From NCBI GenBank assembly GCA_029565735.1, contig JAKQNO010000039.1:1-50750 (forward strand): a stretch of 50,750 bases of DNA, given 5' to 3'. The notes under the pieces were generated by a model that saw nothing but the letters and a program-made list of their open reading frames with translations, was not told the origin of the DNA and ran no database searches. This DNA is from a bacterium. GTDB taxonomy: Bacteria; Oederibacteriota; PGYV01. Below are positions 26,110-34,668 of the stretch, one piece after another; the stretch's first letter is position 1; each line of letters begins with the position of its first letter. The position numbers were made by a program, and so were the translations under genes.

Positions 26110-28470
26110 CTATTTTCTGATTAGGGTTACTTTTTCTTCTCTTGAAAGGGCTTTTATTGCCTTTTCCCTTGCCATAGCACTGCCCACATCGTACCCTGTC
26201 TCCAGATGCACAAGTTTTACAGGACGGTGAACCTTTGTATATTGCGCGCCTTTGCCGCTGTTATGCGCCTTTAACCTGTGTTTTATATCCTTTGTGATTC
26301 CAGTATAAAGCGTGCCGTCCGCGCACTTAAGAATATATACGGACCATACAGCCGGCCTGCCTGAAACAGGCGGATTGATTCTTATTTTTTTTCTTAACAC
26401 CTGCGTGCACGGATTCATCTTTTCATACCCCGGCTGCGTACCGCCCGCCCAAAATACAAAATCACCATAAACCGCTTCTCTTTCCCCTTTTTGATTTATT
26501 GCCTGCAGCTGTCCCGGAGAAACCGTAAACTTAACGTTCTTTTTTTCCCCCGGCGCAAGCTGAATCTTTTCAAAACCTGCCAGCTGTCTTATTGGGGAAG
26601 TTTTACCCGCGCCGGGCAATGCTATATAAAGTTGTACAACTTCCGCCGCTTTTACCCTGCCGGTATTTTTCACCTTAACATTAATTATATGATTACCTGC
26701 TTTACGCTTCATTTTTAAATCAGAGTATTTGAACTTAGAATATGACAGCCCGTGGCCAAATGGATATAACGGCGTGCCTTTAAAATACCTGTAAGTCCTG
26801 CCTTTCATTTCATAACTTTCAAACGCGGGAAGCTGTTTTACATTTTTATAAACAGTGACAGGCAGTTTTCCCGAAGGGCTTACCGCCCCGAATACTATAT
26901 CCGCTATTGCAGTGCCGCCCGCCTGCCCGGGATACCACGCCTGCAAAACAGCATCCGCGGAGTCCGGTTTTAAAGAAAGCGCGCCGCCCGACAGCAATAT
27001 CACGATAACCGGTTTCCCGGTCTTTCTTAACCTCTTAATCAGCTCTTCCTGAACGCCTGGCAATCCCAAAGAAGCCCTTTCATATCCGTTTGTATCGCAC
27101 TCCTCGCCTTCTATTTTCGGGGACAATCCAAGGCACAGTATTATTACATCGGATTTTTCCGCGCATTTAACCGCTTGCGCAAAACCTTTTGTATCATTAC
27201 CTGTCAGCTCACACCCTTTTGCATAATTTACATTAATGCCTTTTATCTCTGAAAATCCTTTAAGCACAGTTTTAGGGGACGCCGGCGTGCCGCTGTAATT
27301 GCCAAGCAGCACAGATACATCATCAGCATTGGGGCCGATGACAGCCGCGGACTTTATCTTATTTTTATTAAGCGGAAGAACGCCGTCGTTTGACAGCAGC
27401 ACCACGGAATCCTGCGCGGCTTTTAATGCCAGAGCACGGTGTTTTTTGCAGTCAACTATATCCCCGGGAATGCCTGTAAACGGCGTGTGCTGCGTGCTGT
27501 CAAACATTCCCAGCTTAAACCTTGTAATCAAAAGCCGCTTTAAATTGCGGTTTATCCACTCTTCTTTTATCATTCCTTCGGCGTCAGCTTTTAATACGCC
27601 CTGCTTTGCATTTGTACATATTTCATTGCAGCAGTTTAAGTCGCACCCGTTTTCTATCGCCATTGAAACAGCCTGTTCAAGCGTGTCTGCCAGTTTATGA
27701 TATTTGTAGATATCATCAATAGCTTCGCAGTCAGACACCACGTACCCTTTAAACCCCCACTGCCCTCGCAGTATCCCGGACAGCAGAGTTTTACCGGCAC
27801 TGCAGGCCTCACCGTTTATCCGGTTGTAGGCAGACATTACCCCTTCCACGCGCGCCTCCTTTACAAGCGCTTCAAATGCGGGAAAATAGGTTTCATTTAA
27901 ATCTTTTAAAGACACAACGGCATTAAAACCATGCCTCATATTTTCCGGGCCGCTGTGCGCTGCAAAATGTTTGGCGCAGGCGGCTGTTTTAAGATATTTT
28001 TTATCATCACCCTGAAGCCCGCGGACAAACTGTATCCCCAGCTGCGCGGTTAAATAAGGGCATTCGCCGTAAGTTTCCTGCCCGCGCCCCCATCTTGGAT
28101 CGCGGAAAATATTTATGTTCGGCGACCAGAATGTAAGCCCAAAATACTGCCCGGTTCCATCTTCTGATAATGCTTCGTGATATTTCGCGCGCGCTTCTTC
28201 AGAGATAACACAAGCGGCCTCATGCATCTTTTTTTTATCAAACATGGCAGCCAGACCTATTGCCTGCGGAAATACAGTGGCAGTGCCGGCGCGCGCCACG
28301 CCGTGAAGGCATTCGTTCCACCAGTTGTATTTTTTTATCCCCAGCCTTGGCACAGCCGGAGATTCATGCAGAAGCTGTGACAGTTTTTCCGCGCGCGTCA
28401 TGCGCGATATTAAATCATCCGCGCGTTCTTCAAAAGAATAAGTATTATCAAGATATTTTTCAGCAGACAT
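26110..28470 (-). CDS. GH3 beta-glycosidase fused to a C-terminal GIY-YIG domain
   Basis: 786 residues. Residues 1-694 are a glycoside hydrolase family 3 enzyme of beta-xylosidase or beta-glucosidase type: FWSPNINIFRDPRWGRGQE, ACAKHFAAHSG, nucleophile Asp247 in YVVSDCEAID, a probable acid/base Glu in KIEGEECD, and a fibronectin III-like end near 590-690. No signal peptide is seen, so it acts in the cytoplasm. Residues about 706-786 form a GIY-YIG domain (WSVYILKCADGTLYTGITK) like the YhbQ/UPF0213 family. The junction falls at a run of eight A (plus strand 26385-26392). With one A fewer the GH3 part would end at once with TAA, so the fusion could be an assembly error. The GIY-YIG part has no start of its own. 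Confidence 0.82.
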   Translation of the reverse strand: MSAEKYLDNTYSFEERADDLISRMTRAEKLSQLLHESPAVPRLGIKKYNWWNECLHGVARAGTATVFPQAIGLAAMFDKKKMHEAACVISEEARAKYHEALSEDGTGQYFGLTFWSPNINIFRDPRWGRGQETYGECPYLTAQLGIQFVRGLQGDDKKYLKTAACAKHFAAHSGPENMRHGFNAVVSLKDLNETYFPAFEALVKEARVEGVMSAYNRINGEACSAGKTLLSGILRGQWGFKGYVVSDCEAIDDIYKYHKLADTLEQAVSMAIENGCDLNCCNEICTNAKQGVLKADAEGMIKEEWINRNLKRLLITRFKLGMFDSTQHTPFTGIPGDIVDCKKHRALALKAAQDSVVLLSNDGVLPLNKNKIKSAAVIGPNADDVSVLLGNYSGTPASPKTVLKGFSEIKGINVNYAKGCELTGNDTKGFAQAVKCAEKSDVIILCLGLSPKIEGEECDTNGYERASLGLPGVQEELIKRLRKTGKPVIVILLSGGALSLKPDSADAVLQAWYPGQAGGTAIADIVFGAVSPSGKLPVTVYKNVKQLPAFESYEMKGRTYRYFKGTPLYPFGHGLSYSKFKYSDLKMKRKAGNHIINVKVKNTGRVKAAEVVQLYIALPGAGKTSPIRQLAGFEKIQLAPGEKKNVKFTVSPGQLQAINQKGEREAVYGDFVFWAGGTQPGYEKMNPCTQVLRKKIRINPPVSGRPAVWSVYILKCADGTLYTGITKDIKHRLKAHNSGKGAQYTKVHRPVKLVHLETGYDVGSAMAREKAIKALSREEKVTLIRK
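26385..26392 (-). other. A8 tract at the GH3 / GIY-YIG junction
   Basis: On the minus strand AGA AAA AAA ATA continues the fusion frame; removing one A gives AGA AAA AAA TAA. A GCCTG/CAGGC mini-hairpin begins about 12 bases downstream. The tract could allow slippage or be a sequencing error. Confidence 0.6.
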
Positions 28471-28509
28471 TTTACCGCCTTTGGGCTTTTATTTTGGATT
28501 AATGATAAT

Positions 28510-28515
28510 ATTATA
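28510..28515 (-). promoter_or_regulatory. Possible -10 of the GH3 gene
   Basis: A perfect TATAAT on the minus strand, about 40 bases before the ATG. No convincing -35 is present. Confidence 0.3.
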
Positions 28516-28556
28516 CAGGGGAATATTCAAGAGAAAAGACGGAGCGCATAGAAACT

Positions 28557-28812
28557 GATGGTCAGATGGTCGGATGTACGGATGGTCGGCTAAACCTTAC
28601 AAACTTCCAATCCACTGCTATATCCAACCGCCCCGGGCTGCCGGGTTTGATATTGGCAGGCGCACCTTTTAAGGTGCGGCAGTTACTCCGAAAAGAAACG
28701 TATTAAGCTGTAAGCAGATAAGAATAAGCTTGTGAAATACGTTAAATACTTATCCGTTTTCATTGGCTTTTGCTGCCGACCTTCTGATCTTCTGACCTTC
28801 CGTCCATCCGGT
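28557..28812. mobile_element. MITE-like element, copy 3 (more diverged)
   Basis: The left end at 28557-28590 (GATGGTCAGATGGTCGGATG and on) is inverted, imperfectly, at 28774-28812 (CCGACCTTCTGATCTTCTG and on). The interior shares AAACCTTa, CTTCCAATCC and CGGGCTGCC words with copies 1 and 2. It also contains an inverted GCACC/GGTGC hairpin (28654-28682) and a TTAAGC repeat (28703-28730). Its right end abuts the stop codon of the LacI-type gene. Confidence 0.55.
28654..28682. repeat. Short hairpin repeat, inverted copy
   Basis: TTGGCAGGCGCACC then TTTTAAGGTGCGGCA is the reverse of the CTACCA-tailed hairpins at 5847-5874 and 7833-7859; the tail is partly changed. Confidence 0.5.
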
Positions 28813-28814
28813 CT

Positions 28815-29675
28815 TTATGTCGTTTTTCTTTCCACCAATTCGGTCTGATACACTATATTAACGGGTTCGGTATTTCTTCCGGAAATGTTTTCAAACAGTA
28901 TTTCCATTGCTTTTTCGCCTATGCTTGAAGAAGGCTGCCTCATTGTTGTTATCTTCATCGTTTCTGCCAGATCAGTATCATCATGCCCTATTATGGCAAG
29001 TTTTTCCGGTACTTCAAATCCGTTTTCCATAGCCTGTTCCAGAAGGCCGGACGCAAAATAATCGCCGTTAGCGCAGAATACCGCGTCTGGCCTGAAATTC
29101 ATAACATCGGTAAAAGCGGACAGGCCGTCTTCCCTTGAATACAAAAACAAATCAAGAATCTCAAACCTGGATTCCGGGACATTGTAATCAAAAAACGCTT
29201 TTCTGCACCCTTTTATCCTTTCATCCTGCGTGTATCCATAACGGGGGTCCCCGGCAGTCACCACAATCCTGCGCCTTCCTTTTTTAATAAGGTATTCGGC
29301 CGCGGTGTATCCGCTTTGAAAATCATCCACATTTATGCAGTTAACTCCGCCCATTATTCCGCCGTCTATCATAACAAGCGGCAAAGCATGCCTGTTAAAC
29401 GCGTCTATCAGCCCGGCATCCGGTTTAACGTTAATTGAAATTACGCCGTCAGCCCTTTTCTCCTCCACAATTTCCATCATCAGGGATTTGGCAACTTCAT
29501 TAAGGTTCTTGGCCGTATAGACCACAAGATTTTTTTCAGTGTCAATAAGGTATGACTCAATACTGCGAAGTATGTTCATCTCATATACCGAATATATGGC
29601 CGGTTTTACAACAACTATCCTGTTTGTTCCCAGACCCTGTAAATCAAGCCCGTTGCGCTTTGATTCATAATCCAT
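28815..29675 (-). CDS. LacI-type ligand-binding protein without a DNA-binding domain
   Basis: 286 residues. The protein matches the sugar-binding core of LacI/GalR regulators (RIVVVKPAIYS, ADGVISINVKPDAGLI, CINVDDFQSGYTAAEYLIKKG, PDAVFCANGDYFASGLLEQAM, IGHDDTDLAETMKITTMRQP). The N-terminal helix-turn-helix and hinge are missing: the ATG has CAGGGGG directly upstream, and the bases before it hold a promoter, not lost coding sequence. No signal peptide is seen, so it stays in the cytoplasm. It lies upstream of the GH3 glycosidase and may sense a sugar released by it, either through a partner or as a remnant. DNA binding by itself is not expected. Confidence 0.75.
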   Translation of the reverse strand: MDYESKRNGLDLQGLGTNRIVVVKPAIYSVYEMNILRSIESYLIDTEKNLVVYTAKNLNEVAKSLMMEIVEEKRADGVISINVKPDAGLIDAFNRHALPLVMIDGGIMGGVNCINVDDFQSGYTAAEYLIKKGRRRIVVTAGDPRYGYTQDERIKGCRKAFFDYNVPESRFEILDLFLYSREDGLSAFTDVMNFRPDAVFCANGDYFASGLLEQAMENGFEVPEKLAIIGHDDTDLAETMKITTMRQPSSSIGEKAMEILFENISGRNTEPVNIVYQTELVERKTT

Positions 29676-29706
29676 GTTTCCCCCTGATAATTCACCCGTT
29701 TGTATA

Positions 29707-29735
29707 AATATAGCAGATTAAAGGCAATATATCAA
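29707..29735 (-). promoter_or_regulatory. Promoter of the LacI-type gene
   Basis: On the minus strand TTGATA (29730-29735) and TATATT (29707-29712) are 17 bases apart. Confidence 0.7.
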
Positions 29736-29755
29736 ATCAGGATAAACTTAGCAAA

Positions 29756-29791
29756 TTAAGCTATATGCAGTTAAGCAGAAGCGATAGAAAC
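29756..29791. repeat. TTAAGC-type dispersed repeat
   Basis: TTAAGCTATATGCAGTTAAG followed by CAGAAGCGATAG matches the inverse copies at 15412-15536 and at 48680-48720. Confidence 0.65.
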
Positions 29792-29818
29792 GCATTAAAC
29801 TAAAACTTAAAAACAACT

Positions 29819-30745
29819 CTAAACACTCAACTTTTCCAGCGCGGTTTTAAAATCTTCCGGTAACGGCGCTGTAATTGACATAAGCTGTTTATTCAGTTTA
29901 AACTCCATAAGCCCGGCGTGCAATAACTGCCTTTTGGGCGTATTATCCCCAAGCAGTTTTTCATCAAGCTGCGGGTCCCCGTATGTTTTATCCCCGATTA
30001 TAGGATGTTTAATAAACTTCATGTGCGCCCTTATCTGGTGGGTGCGCCCTGTTTTTATTATCACTTTAAGCAGCGTTGCCCCCTTAAAATACTCTTTTGG
30101 TTCATATACAGTGGCCGCGCTTTTGCCGCCGCTTTCCACCGCCTGCCTGCATTTTGCGCCGCTGCCGCCGTTTGAAATTTCCATTTCTATATTGCCCTTC
30201 CCCGCAACCCTGCCGTGGACAAGGCACGCGTATTCTTTATATACGTTCCTGCCTTTGATAAGTTCCGCAAGCTGCGCGGCCTTTTTTTTGTCAAACGCCA
30301 GAAGCACTATTCCCGTTGTATCCCTGTCAAGGCGGTTAATGGCGTGGACTGTTTCTCCCCTTTTCAGATTTGCCGCCGCGTTTACCAGCGTGTCCTGTTC
30401 ACCGTATCCGGTCGGGTGAACAATCATTCCCGCGGGTTTGTTGACAGCTATATAATCATTACCTTCATATACAATTTCCAGTTCTTTGTCAAAAGGGTTA
30501 ATCTCTATCCCTGTTTTAACCTGAAAATCAAACCGCACATCATCGCCGCACCGGACAAGCCTGTGGTACTTGGACTGCTTTTCGCCGTTAACAAATACGG
30601 TTCCGGAATCAATCATGGCGCGCGCCCTGTTTCGCGCAACCGGCACCGCTTCCTTTAAATAAATATCCAGCCTTTTTTCGCCGCCTGACGAAACTTTAAT
30701 AAGCCTTGTTTCTGTCCTTGTATTGTTTTTTCTCTCGTTTTTCAA
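29819..30745 (-). CDS. RluA-family pseudouridine synthase
   Basis: 308 residues. An N-terminal S4 RNA-binding domain (KRLDIYLKEAVPVARNRARAM) precedes the catalytic domain, in which HAINRLDRDTTGIVLLAF holds the essential Asp of the RLD motif. GRTHQIRAHMKFIKHPIIGD is the second family motif. It isomerises uridines in rRNA or tRNA; the S4 layout resembles RluD, but the exact target is unknown. It ends 73 bases from the LacI-type promoter and follows the radical SAM gene by three bases, so the two are probably cotranscribed. Confidence 0.88.
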   Translation of the reverse strand: MKNERKNNTRTETRLIKVSSGGEKRLDIYLKEAVPVARNRARAMIDSGTVFVNGEKQSKYHRLVRCGDDVRFDFQVKTGIEINPFDKELEIVYEGNDYIAVNKPAGMIVHPTGYGEQDTLVNAAANLKRGETVHAINRLDRDTTGIVLLAFDKKKAAQLAELIKGRNVYKEYACLVHGRVAGKGNIEMEISNGGSGAKCRQAVESGGKSAATVYEPKEYFKGATLLKVIIKTGRTHQIRAHMKFIKHPIIGDKTYGDPQLDEKLLGDNTPKRQLLHAGLMEFKLNKQLMSITAPLPEDFKTALEKLSV

Positions 30746-30748
30746 CTT

Positions 30749-32374
30749 TTAGCCGCCGGTTAAAATCCGTTTCTGCCATTCTTTTGCCCCGATATTTTTT
30801 TCCACAAATACCGTCTCCCCTGTAATGGGATTTTTGCCCGTATAATACATCGCGGTCGCAAGGGTGGAAGGCGTGGGGGTAAATATCTGCACCTGTTCCG
30901 CCTTTGTTTTAAGAACATCCTTCACAAATAACGCCGCCTTTTTCATTTCAGATTCACCGCATCCCGGATAAGCCGCGATAAAATAGTAAGTTAAATACTG
31001 TTCAAGGCCTTTTTTGCTTCCGGCTTTTTCAAATTCAGTTTTGAATTTTAACAGGTCACGCGTGCCGGGCTTGTTCATCAGTTTTAAAACCTTTTCTTCC
31101 GAATGTTCCGGCGCGACTTTTAACTGGCCGGAAACGTGATTCTGCGCCACCTCTTTCAGATACTCAATCCCATACTCTTCATCCTTAAATATCAGGTCGT
31201 ACCGTATGCCCGACGCCACAAAGACCTTTTTTACACCCTTTATGGCGCGGATTTTTCTTAAAAGGTTAATCTGCCTTTTATGCGAAATTTTAAACTTGCC
31301 GCCTTCGTTCATCCCGTACATATTAGCCGTGGGGCCGCCAAGGTCGGTAATATACCCTTTAAAATCCGGCAGGGCGGCTATCTCTTCGGCTTCCCTGATT
31401 ATAGAATCCTCTGTCCTGTCTATTATTCGCGTTCCCTGAACTGATGATATCGCACAGAAAGCGCAGTTGCCAAAACATCCCCTGTGTGTGGTGATGGAGA
31501 ATCTTATGGTATCAAGGGCGCGTATTACGCCCTGTTTTTTATAAGACGGATGCGCGTCCCTTTCATAATCAAGGCCGTAAATTTCATCCAGGTCGTATGT
31601 GTCATAAACCTGCGGCGGATTCTGCACAAGATATCTTGTGTCCTGTTTCTGCGCCAGGCCCTTTGGATTCGCAAGCAGGCCGTTATTATAAAACACCATA
31701 AACATTTCAAGGAATTTTTCCCTGTCAGCTTTGGCCTCTTCAAACGAAGGTATTTCCGTATAACCATCCGGCACCGCGCCGGAAATATAACATAAGCCCC
31801 TTAATTCAGAAGGATTCTCATTATTCTGAATCGCCTGCGCTATTTTAAGGGCTGTCTTTTCCCCCATCCCATACACAATGTAATCAGCTTTGGCATCAAA
31901 CAGAATTGACCGCTTTACGGCATCTTTTACGTAATCATAGTGGGCAATGCGCCTTAAGCTTGCCTCTATGCCGCCCATTACTATCGGCCTGGTGTTTTTA
32001 AAATGTTTGCGTATAAGGTTGCAGTATACTATAGAGGCGTTGTCAGGCCTTTTATTATTTATTCCGCCCGGCGTAAAATCATCCTGTTTTCTTCTTTTTA
32101 AGGAAGCGGTAAAATTTGAAACCATTGAATCAACACAGCCGCCGGTTACCCCCCAGAACAGCGCCGGCTCTCCCAGCGCGGTAATATCAGTACCTGTTGT
32201 GTAATCCGGCTGGGCAATTATCCCCACTTTGTAACCGTGAGCCGCAAGGTATTTTCCTATAACAGCCGTACCGATATAAGGGCTGTCTATATAGGCGTCG
32301 CCGGTCACAAGAATTACATCACACCTGTCCCAGCCAAGTTTATTCATTTCTTCGCGCGTTACCGGAAGGAACAT
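30749..32374 (-). CDS. YgiQ-type radical SAM protein (UPF0313)
   Basis: 541 residues from the ATG at 32372-32374, with AAGGAG upstream; a TTG codon just before gives the longer frame. HRGCFGNCAFCAISSVQGTRI contains the CxxxCxxC [4Fe-4S] ligands of radical SAM enzymes. The N-terminal DVILVTGDAYIDSPYIG and GGIEASLRRIAHYDY are typical of the YgiQ family, whose reaction is unknown. LKVAPEHSEEKVLKLMNKPG and a long C-terminal segment are also family features. It is cotranscribed with the RluA-type gene. Confidence 0.88.
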   Translation of the reverse strand: MFLPVTREEMNKLGWDRCDVILVTGDAYIDSPYIGTAVIGKYLAAHGYKVGIIAQPDYTTGTDITALGEPALFWGVTGGCVDSMVSNFTASLKRRKQDDFTPGGINNKRPDNASIVYCNLIRKHFKNTRPIVMGGIEASLRRIAHYDYVKDAVKRSILFDAKADYIVYGMGEKTALKIAQAIQNNENPSELRGLCYISGAVPDGYTEIPSFEEAKADREKFLEMFMVFYNNGLLANPKGLAQKQDTRYLVQNPPQVYDTYDLDEIYGLDYERDAHPSYKKQGVIRALDTIRFSITTHRGCFGNCAFCAISSVQGTRIIDRTEDSIIREAEEIAALPDFKGYITDLGGPTANMYGMNEGGKFKISHKRQINLLRKIRAIKGVKKVFVASGIRYDLIFKDEEYGIEYLKEVAQNHVSGQLKVAPEHSEEKVLKLMNKPGTRDLLKFKTEFEKAGSKKGLEQYLTYYFIAAYPGCGESEMKKAALFVKDVLKTKAEQVQIFTPTPSTLATAMYYTGKNPITGETVFVEKNIGAKEWQKRILTGG

Positions 32375-32416
32375 CAATACTCCTTATATAAACATTTTTT
32401 AGTTATGACAAAGCTG

Positions 32417-33160
32417 TTATTTTGACCTGTACCAGTACTTATACGCCGGCCTGAATCCAAGCGAATCATAAAGGGATAAAGCGGCGGTATTGGTTTCCAG
32501 CACCTGAAGATAAGCATTTTCAGCGCCGTTTCTTTTTCCAAATTCAAGAAGGTTAAGCATCATCTGCCTTCCGTACCCTTTACGCCTGAATTTTTCCGCG
32601 GCAACAAGGTCAAAAATTCCGCAAAAACCGTCTTCCACGGCGGCATAACCCACTGCCGCGGTTTCCCCCTTGATTATTATTCTCATAAAAACTTTTTCCG
32701 GTATGGTCTCTGCCGCCAAAGTTTCAACAATTTTTGTGAATTTAACATCATACCCGACAGCTTTAAGATACTCCGCCACCCACTTATCGTCCGGGACTGT
32801 CATTTCTTCGGCTTTAATATCCGGGCCTTTTACCGCGGCAGGCGCGGTCATGACAAGCGCGTTTTCCGATTTTTTATAACCCTGCCCTTCAAGAACAGAA
32901 TTCAGTTCCGCAGGCTTGGCGGTTTCAGTCAGTTTAAATACAACCGGTATATTTTCCCTTTGATACGCCTGTTCGCAGTACTTTATTTTGCTTAAAGCGT
33001 CTATGTTTGAATGATAAAGCGGATTTACGGAATTGGCGCGCCGCGTGTAACCGCCGGCAAAACGCAAAAGCCAGCCGTCGTACATTATCTGCTTTAACGC
33101 CGGCATGGCATTGAATGACAGTTCCTCTATTTTCTGTATAAAGTCCTGATTGTTTGGCAT
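32417..33160 (-). CDS. GNAT-family N-acetyltransferase
   Basis: 247 residues. The C-terminal half has the acetyl-CoA site AAEKFRRKGYGRQMMLNLL (RxxGxG) and the final NTAALSLYDSLGFRPAYKYWYR typical of the fold. The N-terminal half (about residues 1-120, LRFAGGYTRRANSVNPLY) is a degenerate second GNAT-like domain, as seen in a subgroup of amino-acid or peptide acetyltransferases. The substrate is unknown. The gene lies alone upstream of the radical SAM gene. Confidence 0.8.
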   Translation of the reverse strand: MPNNQDFIQKIEELSFNAMPALKQIMYDGWLLRFAGGYTRRANSVNPLYHSNIDALSKIKYCEQAYQRENIPVVFKLTETAKPAELNSVLEGQGYKKSENALVMTAPAAVKGPDIKAEEMTVPDDKWVAEYLKAVGYDVKFTKIVETLAAETIPEKVFMRIIIKGETAAVGYAAVEDGFCGIFDLVAAEKFRRKGYGRQMMLNLLEFGKRNGAENAYLQVLETNTAALSLYDSLGFRPAYKYWYRSK

Positions 33161-33239
33161 ATAATAAATTTTACCATATATTCAGCGGCAATTATGAAAA
33201 GATCCTGTAAAGAAATCTTTTCAAATCGCTATAAAAGAC

Positions 33240-33261
33240 GAGGCGCAATATGTTGCGCCTC
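33240..33261 (-). terminator. Terminator after the TPR-like lipoprotein gene
   Basis: On the minus strand GAGGCGCAA pairs with TTGCGCCTC around a four-base loop, followed by GTCTTTTAT. The T-run is short. Confidence 0.7.
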
Positions 33262-33283
33262 AACATTAGAAAACAAAAATTAA

Positions 33284-34543
33284 TTAAAACGCGTAGACGG
33301 GATAGACCTTTTTCCGGCCTTTTGAAAGCTCTGTTGTTATTATTTCTTCCCTGTCTGTATGCAATTTATCGCCTTCTGCGGCTTTTAATAAAACCTTTAT
33401 TTCATGAGTGCCTGGGGCAAGTTTGATTCTTACAAGGTGGAACCTGGAAGGAATTGTCCTCCAGCACCTTGTGTCAGCCCTTTCTTCGCCTACAAACAAC
33501 GCACCCATGGGCAGAGCCTTCATAATTTCTTTCGCCACTCCCCTGCCGACGCCTTTTAACATCATAATGCCGTTTTTAGTTTCAAGGTTTTTGTACGCAA
33601 TAGCACCCTGATCCTGCACAAGCTCCACAGGGCAGGCTTTTTCAGAGCATGTAACCTGAACATCTTCCAGCCAGCCCTGCCTTTTTTGGTACTTTGGAAG
33701 CGCGATGCCGGTTAGAAAGTTTTTGTCTTCCACTTTATACGCCGGCAGCCCGTCATATATCACAAGCAGCACTTCAGAGTTATCTGCAAGCGCCTCCCTT
33801 TTTGTGTAATCAACAGCGCCCCATTTGCCCGTATATTCCGCCACGTCATCAGCAAACCTGTTGGCTTCAGCCATTGAAAGCACGCTTGACTTCATAATAT
33901 CAGGAACGCTTACGCCGTATACATTTTCATACCTTTCACATGCCGCGGCTGCAAGCTTATAATCAATATACGCGTCGTTATAATCGCCTGAAGCCTCGTA
34001 ACAGAACCCTGCCAGATAGCGGGCAAGCGGGTCTTCGGTATATATCGCCTTGTCCCCGTATTCCGCTTCAAAATATTTCAGTTTATTATTTACCTTTCTT
34101 GATTCCACGGCGCATTTTTCGTAGTCGCCCTGATACATATAATTCAGCATTGATATGATGCTAAGCATAACACTTTCAAAATCCTCGCCCCTGTATTTTA
34201 TGCTTAAGTCATTTGAAAGAAACGCAGCGGTTTCGTCCAGCGCGCTTTTTGTGTAAAGTTTGTCCACAAGTTCATCAGCTTTTGTCATAAGCCCGCAGCT
34301 TTCTTCGTATTGTTTTAATACCTGCAGCACAGCGCCTTTATCCATGTAATACAACATCTCGTTCTTTTCGGAATAAATGTTTTCTTTGGGTTTTGTCTTT
34401 TCCGAATCAATAATATCCGCGGCGGCCTGATAATTGCCCGCGGTCAGCGCTTCATCCAGCTGTTTGTGAAAAGGCTTCCCGCACCCCGCCAGAAACATCA
34501 AAACGACCAATACAGCACTTAATACAACAGTTTTTCTCTTCAT
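33284..34543 (-). CDS. TPR-like lipoprotein of unknown function
   Basis: 419 residues from the ATG at 34541-34543, seven codons inside the longer open frame, because GGAGGGAG lies just before it. A signal peptide ends in a lipobox (LMFLAGC). The next 200 residues are helical and TPR-like (GNYQAAADIIDSE, GDYEKCAVESRKVNNKL, GDYNDAYIDYKLAAAACE). The last third is beta-rich (QVTCSEKACPVELVQDQG). The layout resembles the COG3014-type lipoproteins, whose role is unknown; a cell-envelope function is likely. It has its own terminator. Confidence 0.65.
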   Translation of the reverse strand: MKRKTVVLSAVLVVLMFLAGCGKPFHKQLDEALTAGNYQAAADIIDSEKTKPKENIYSEKNEMLYYMDKGAVLQVLKQYEESCGLMTKADELVDKLYTKSALDETAAFLSNDLSIKYRGEDFESVMLSIISMLNYMYQGDYEKCAVESRKVNNKLKYFEAEYGDKAIYTEDPLARYLAGFCYEASGDYNDAYIDYKLAAAACERYENVYGVSVPDIMKSSVLSMAEANRFADDVAEYTGKWGAVDYTKREALADNSEVLLVIYDGLPAYKVEDKNFLTGIALPKYQKRQGWLEDVQVTCSEKACPVELVQDQGAIAYKNLETKNGIMMLKGVGRGVAKEIMKALPMGALFVGEERADTRCWRTIPSRFHLVRIKLAPGTHEIKVLLKAAEGDKLHTDREEIITTELSKGRKKVYPVYAF

Positions 34544-34612
34544 ACTCCCTCCATTTTTCGGCATTAATCATTTTTTATCTAAAACCGTCCAGGCATACTC
34601 CTGCTGCTATCA

Positions 34613-34644
34613 TAAAAAAAGAACCGCCGTCAGCAGGACGGCGG
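34613..34644 (-). terminator. Terminator after apt
   Basis: On the minus strand CCGCCGTC pairs with GACGGCGG (arms 34637-34644 and 34624-34631, loop of five), followed by TTCTTTTTTT. It ends the block of outer-membrane protein, acyP, sigma factor and apt genes. Confidence 0.92.
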
Positions 34645-34668
34645 CTAATTTTTTAATTATGTCCGCAA

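Noticed and set aside
29676-29818. Lost HTH of the LacI-type gene by frameshift
   Set aside because: The 143 bases upstream hold a promoter and a repeat in all frames read; there is no room for an HTH domain.
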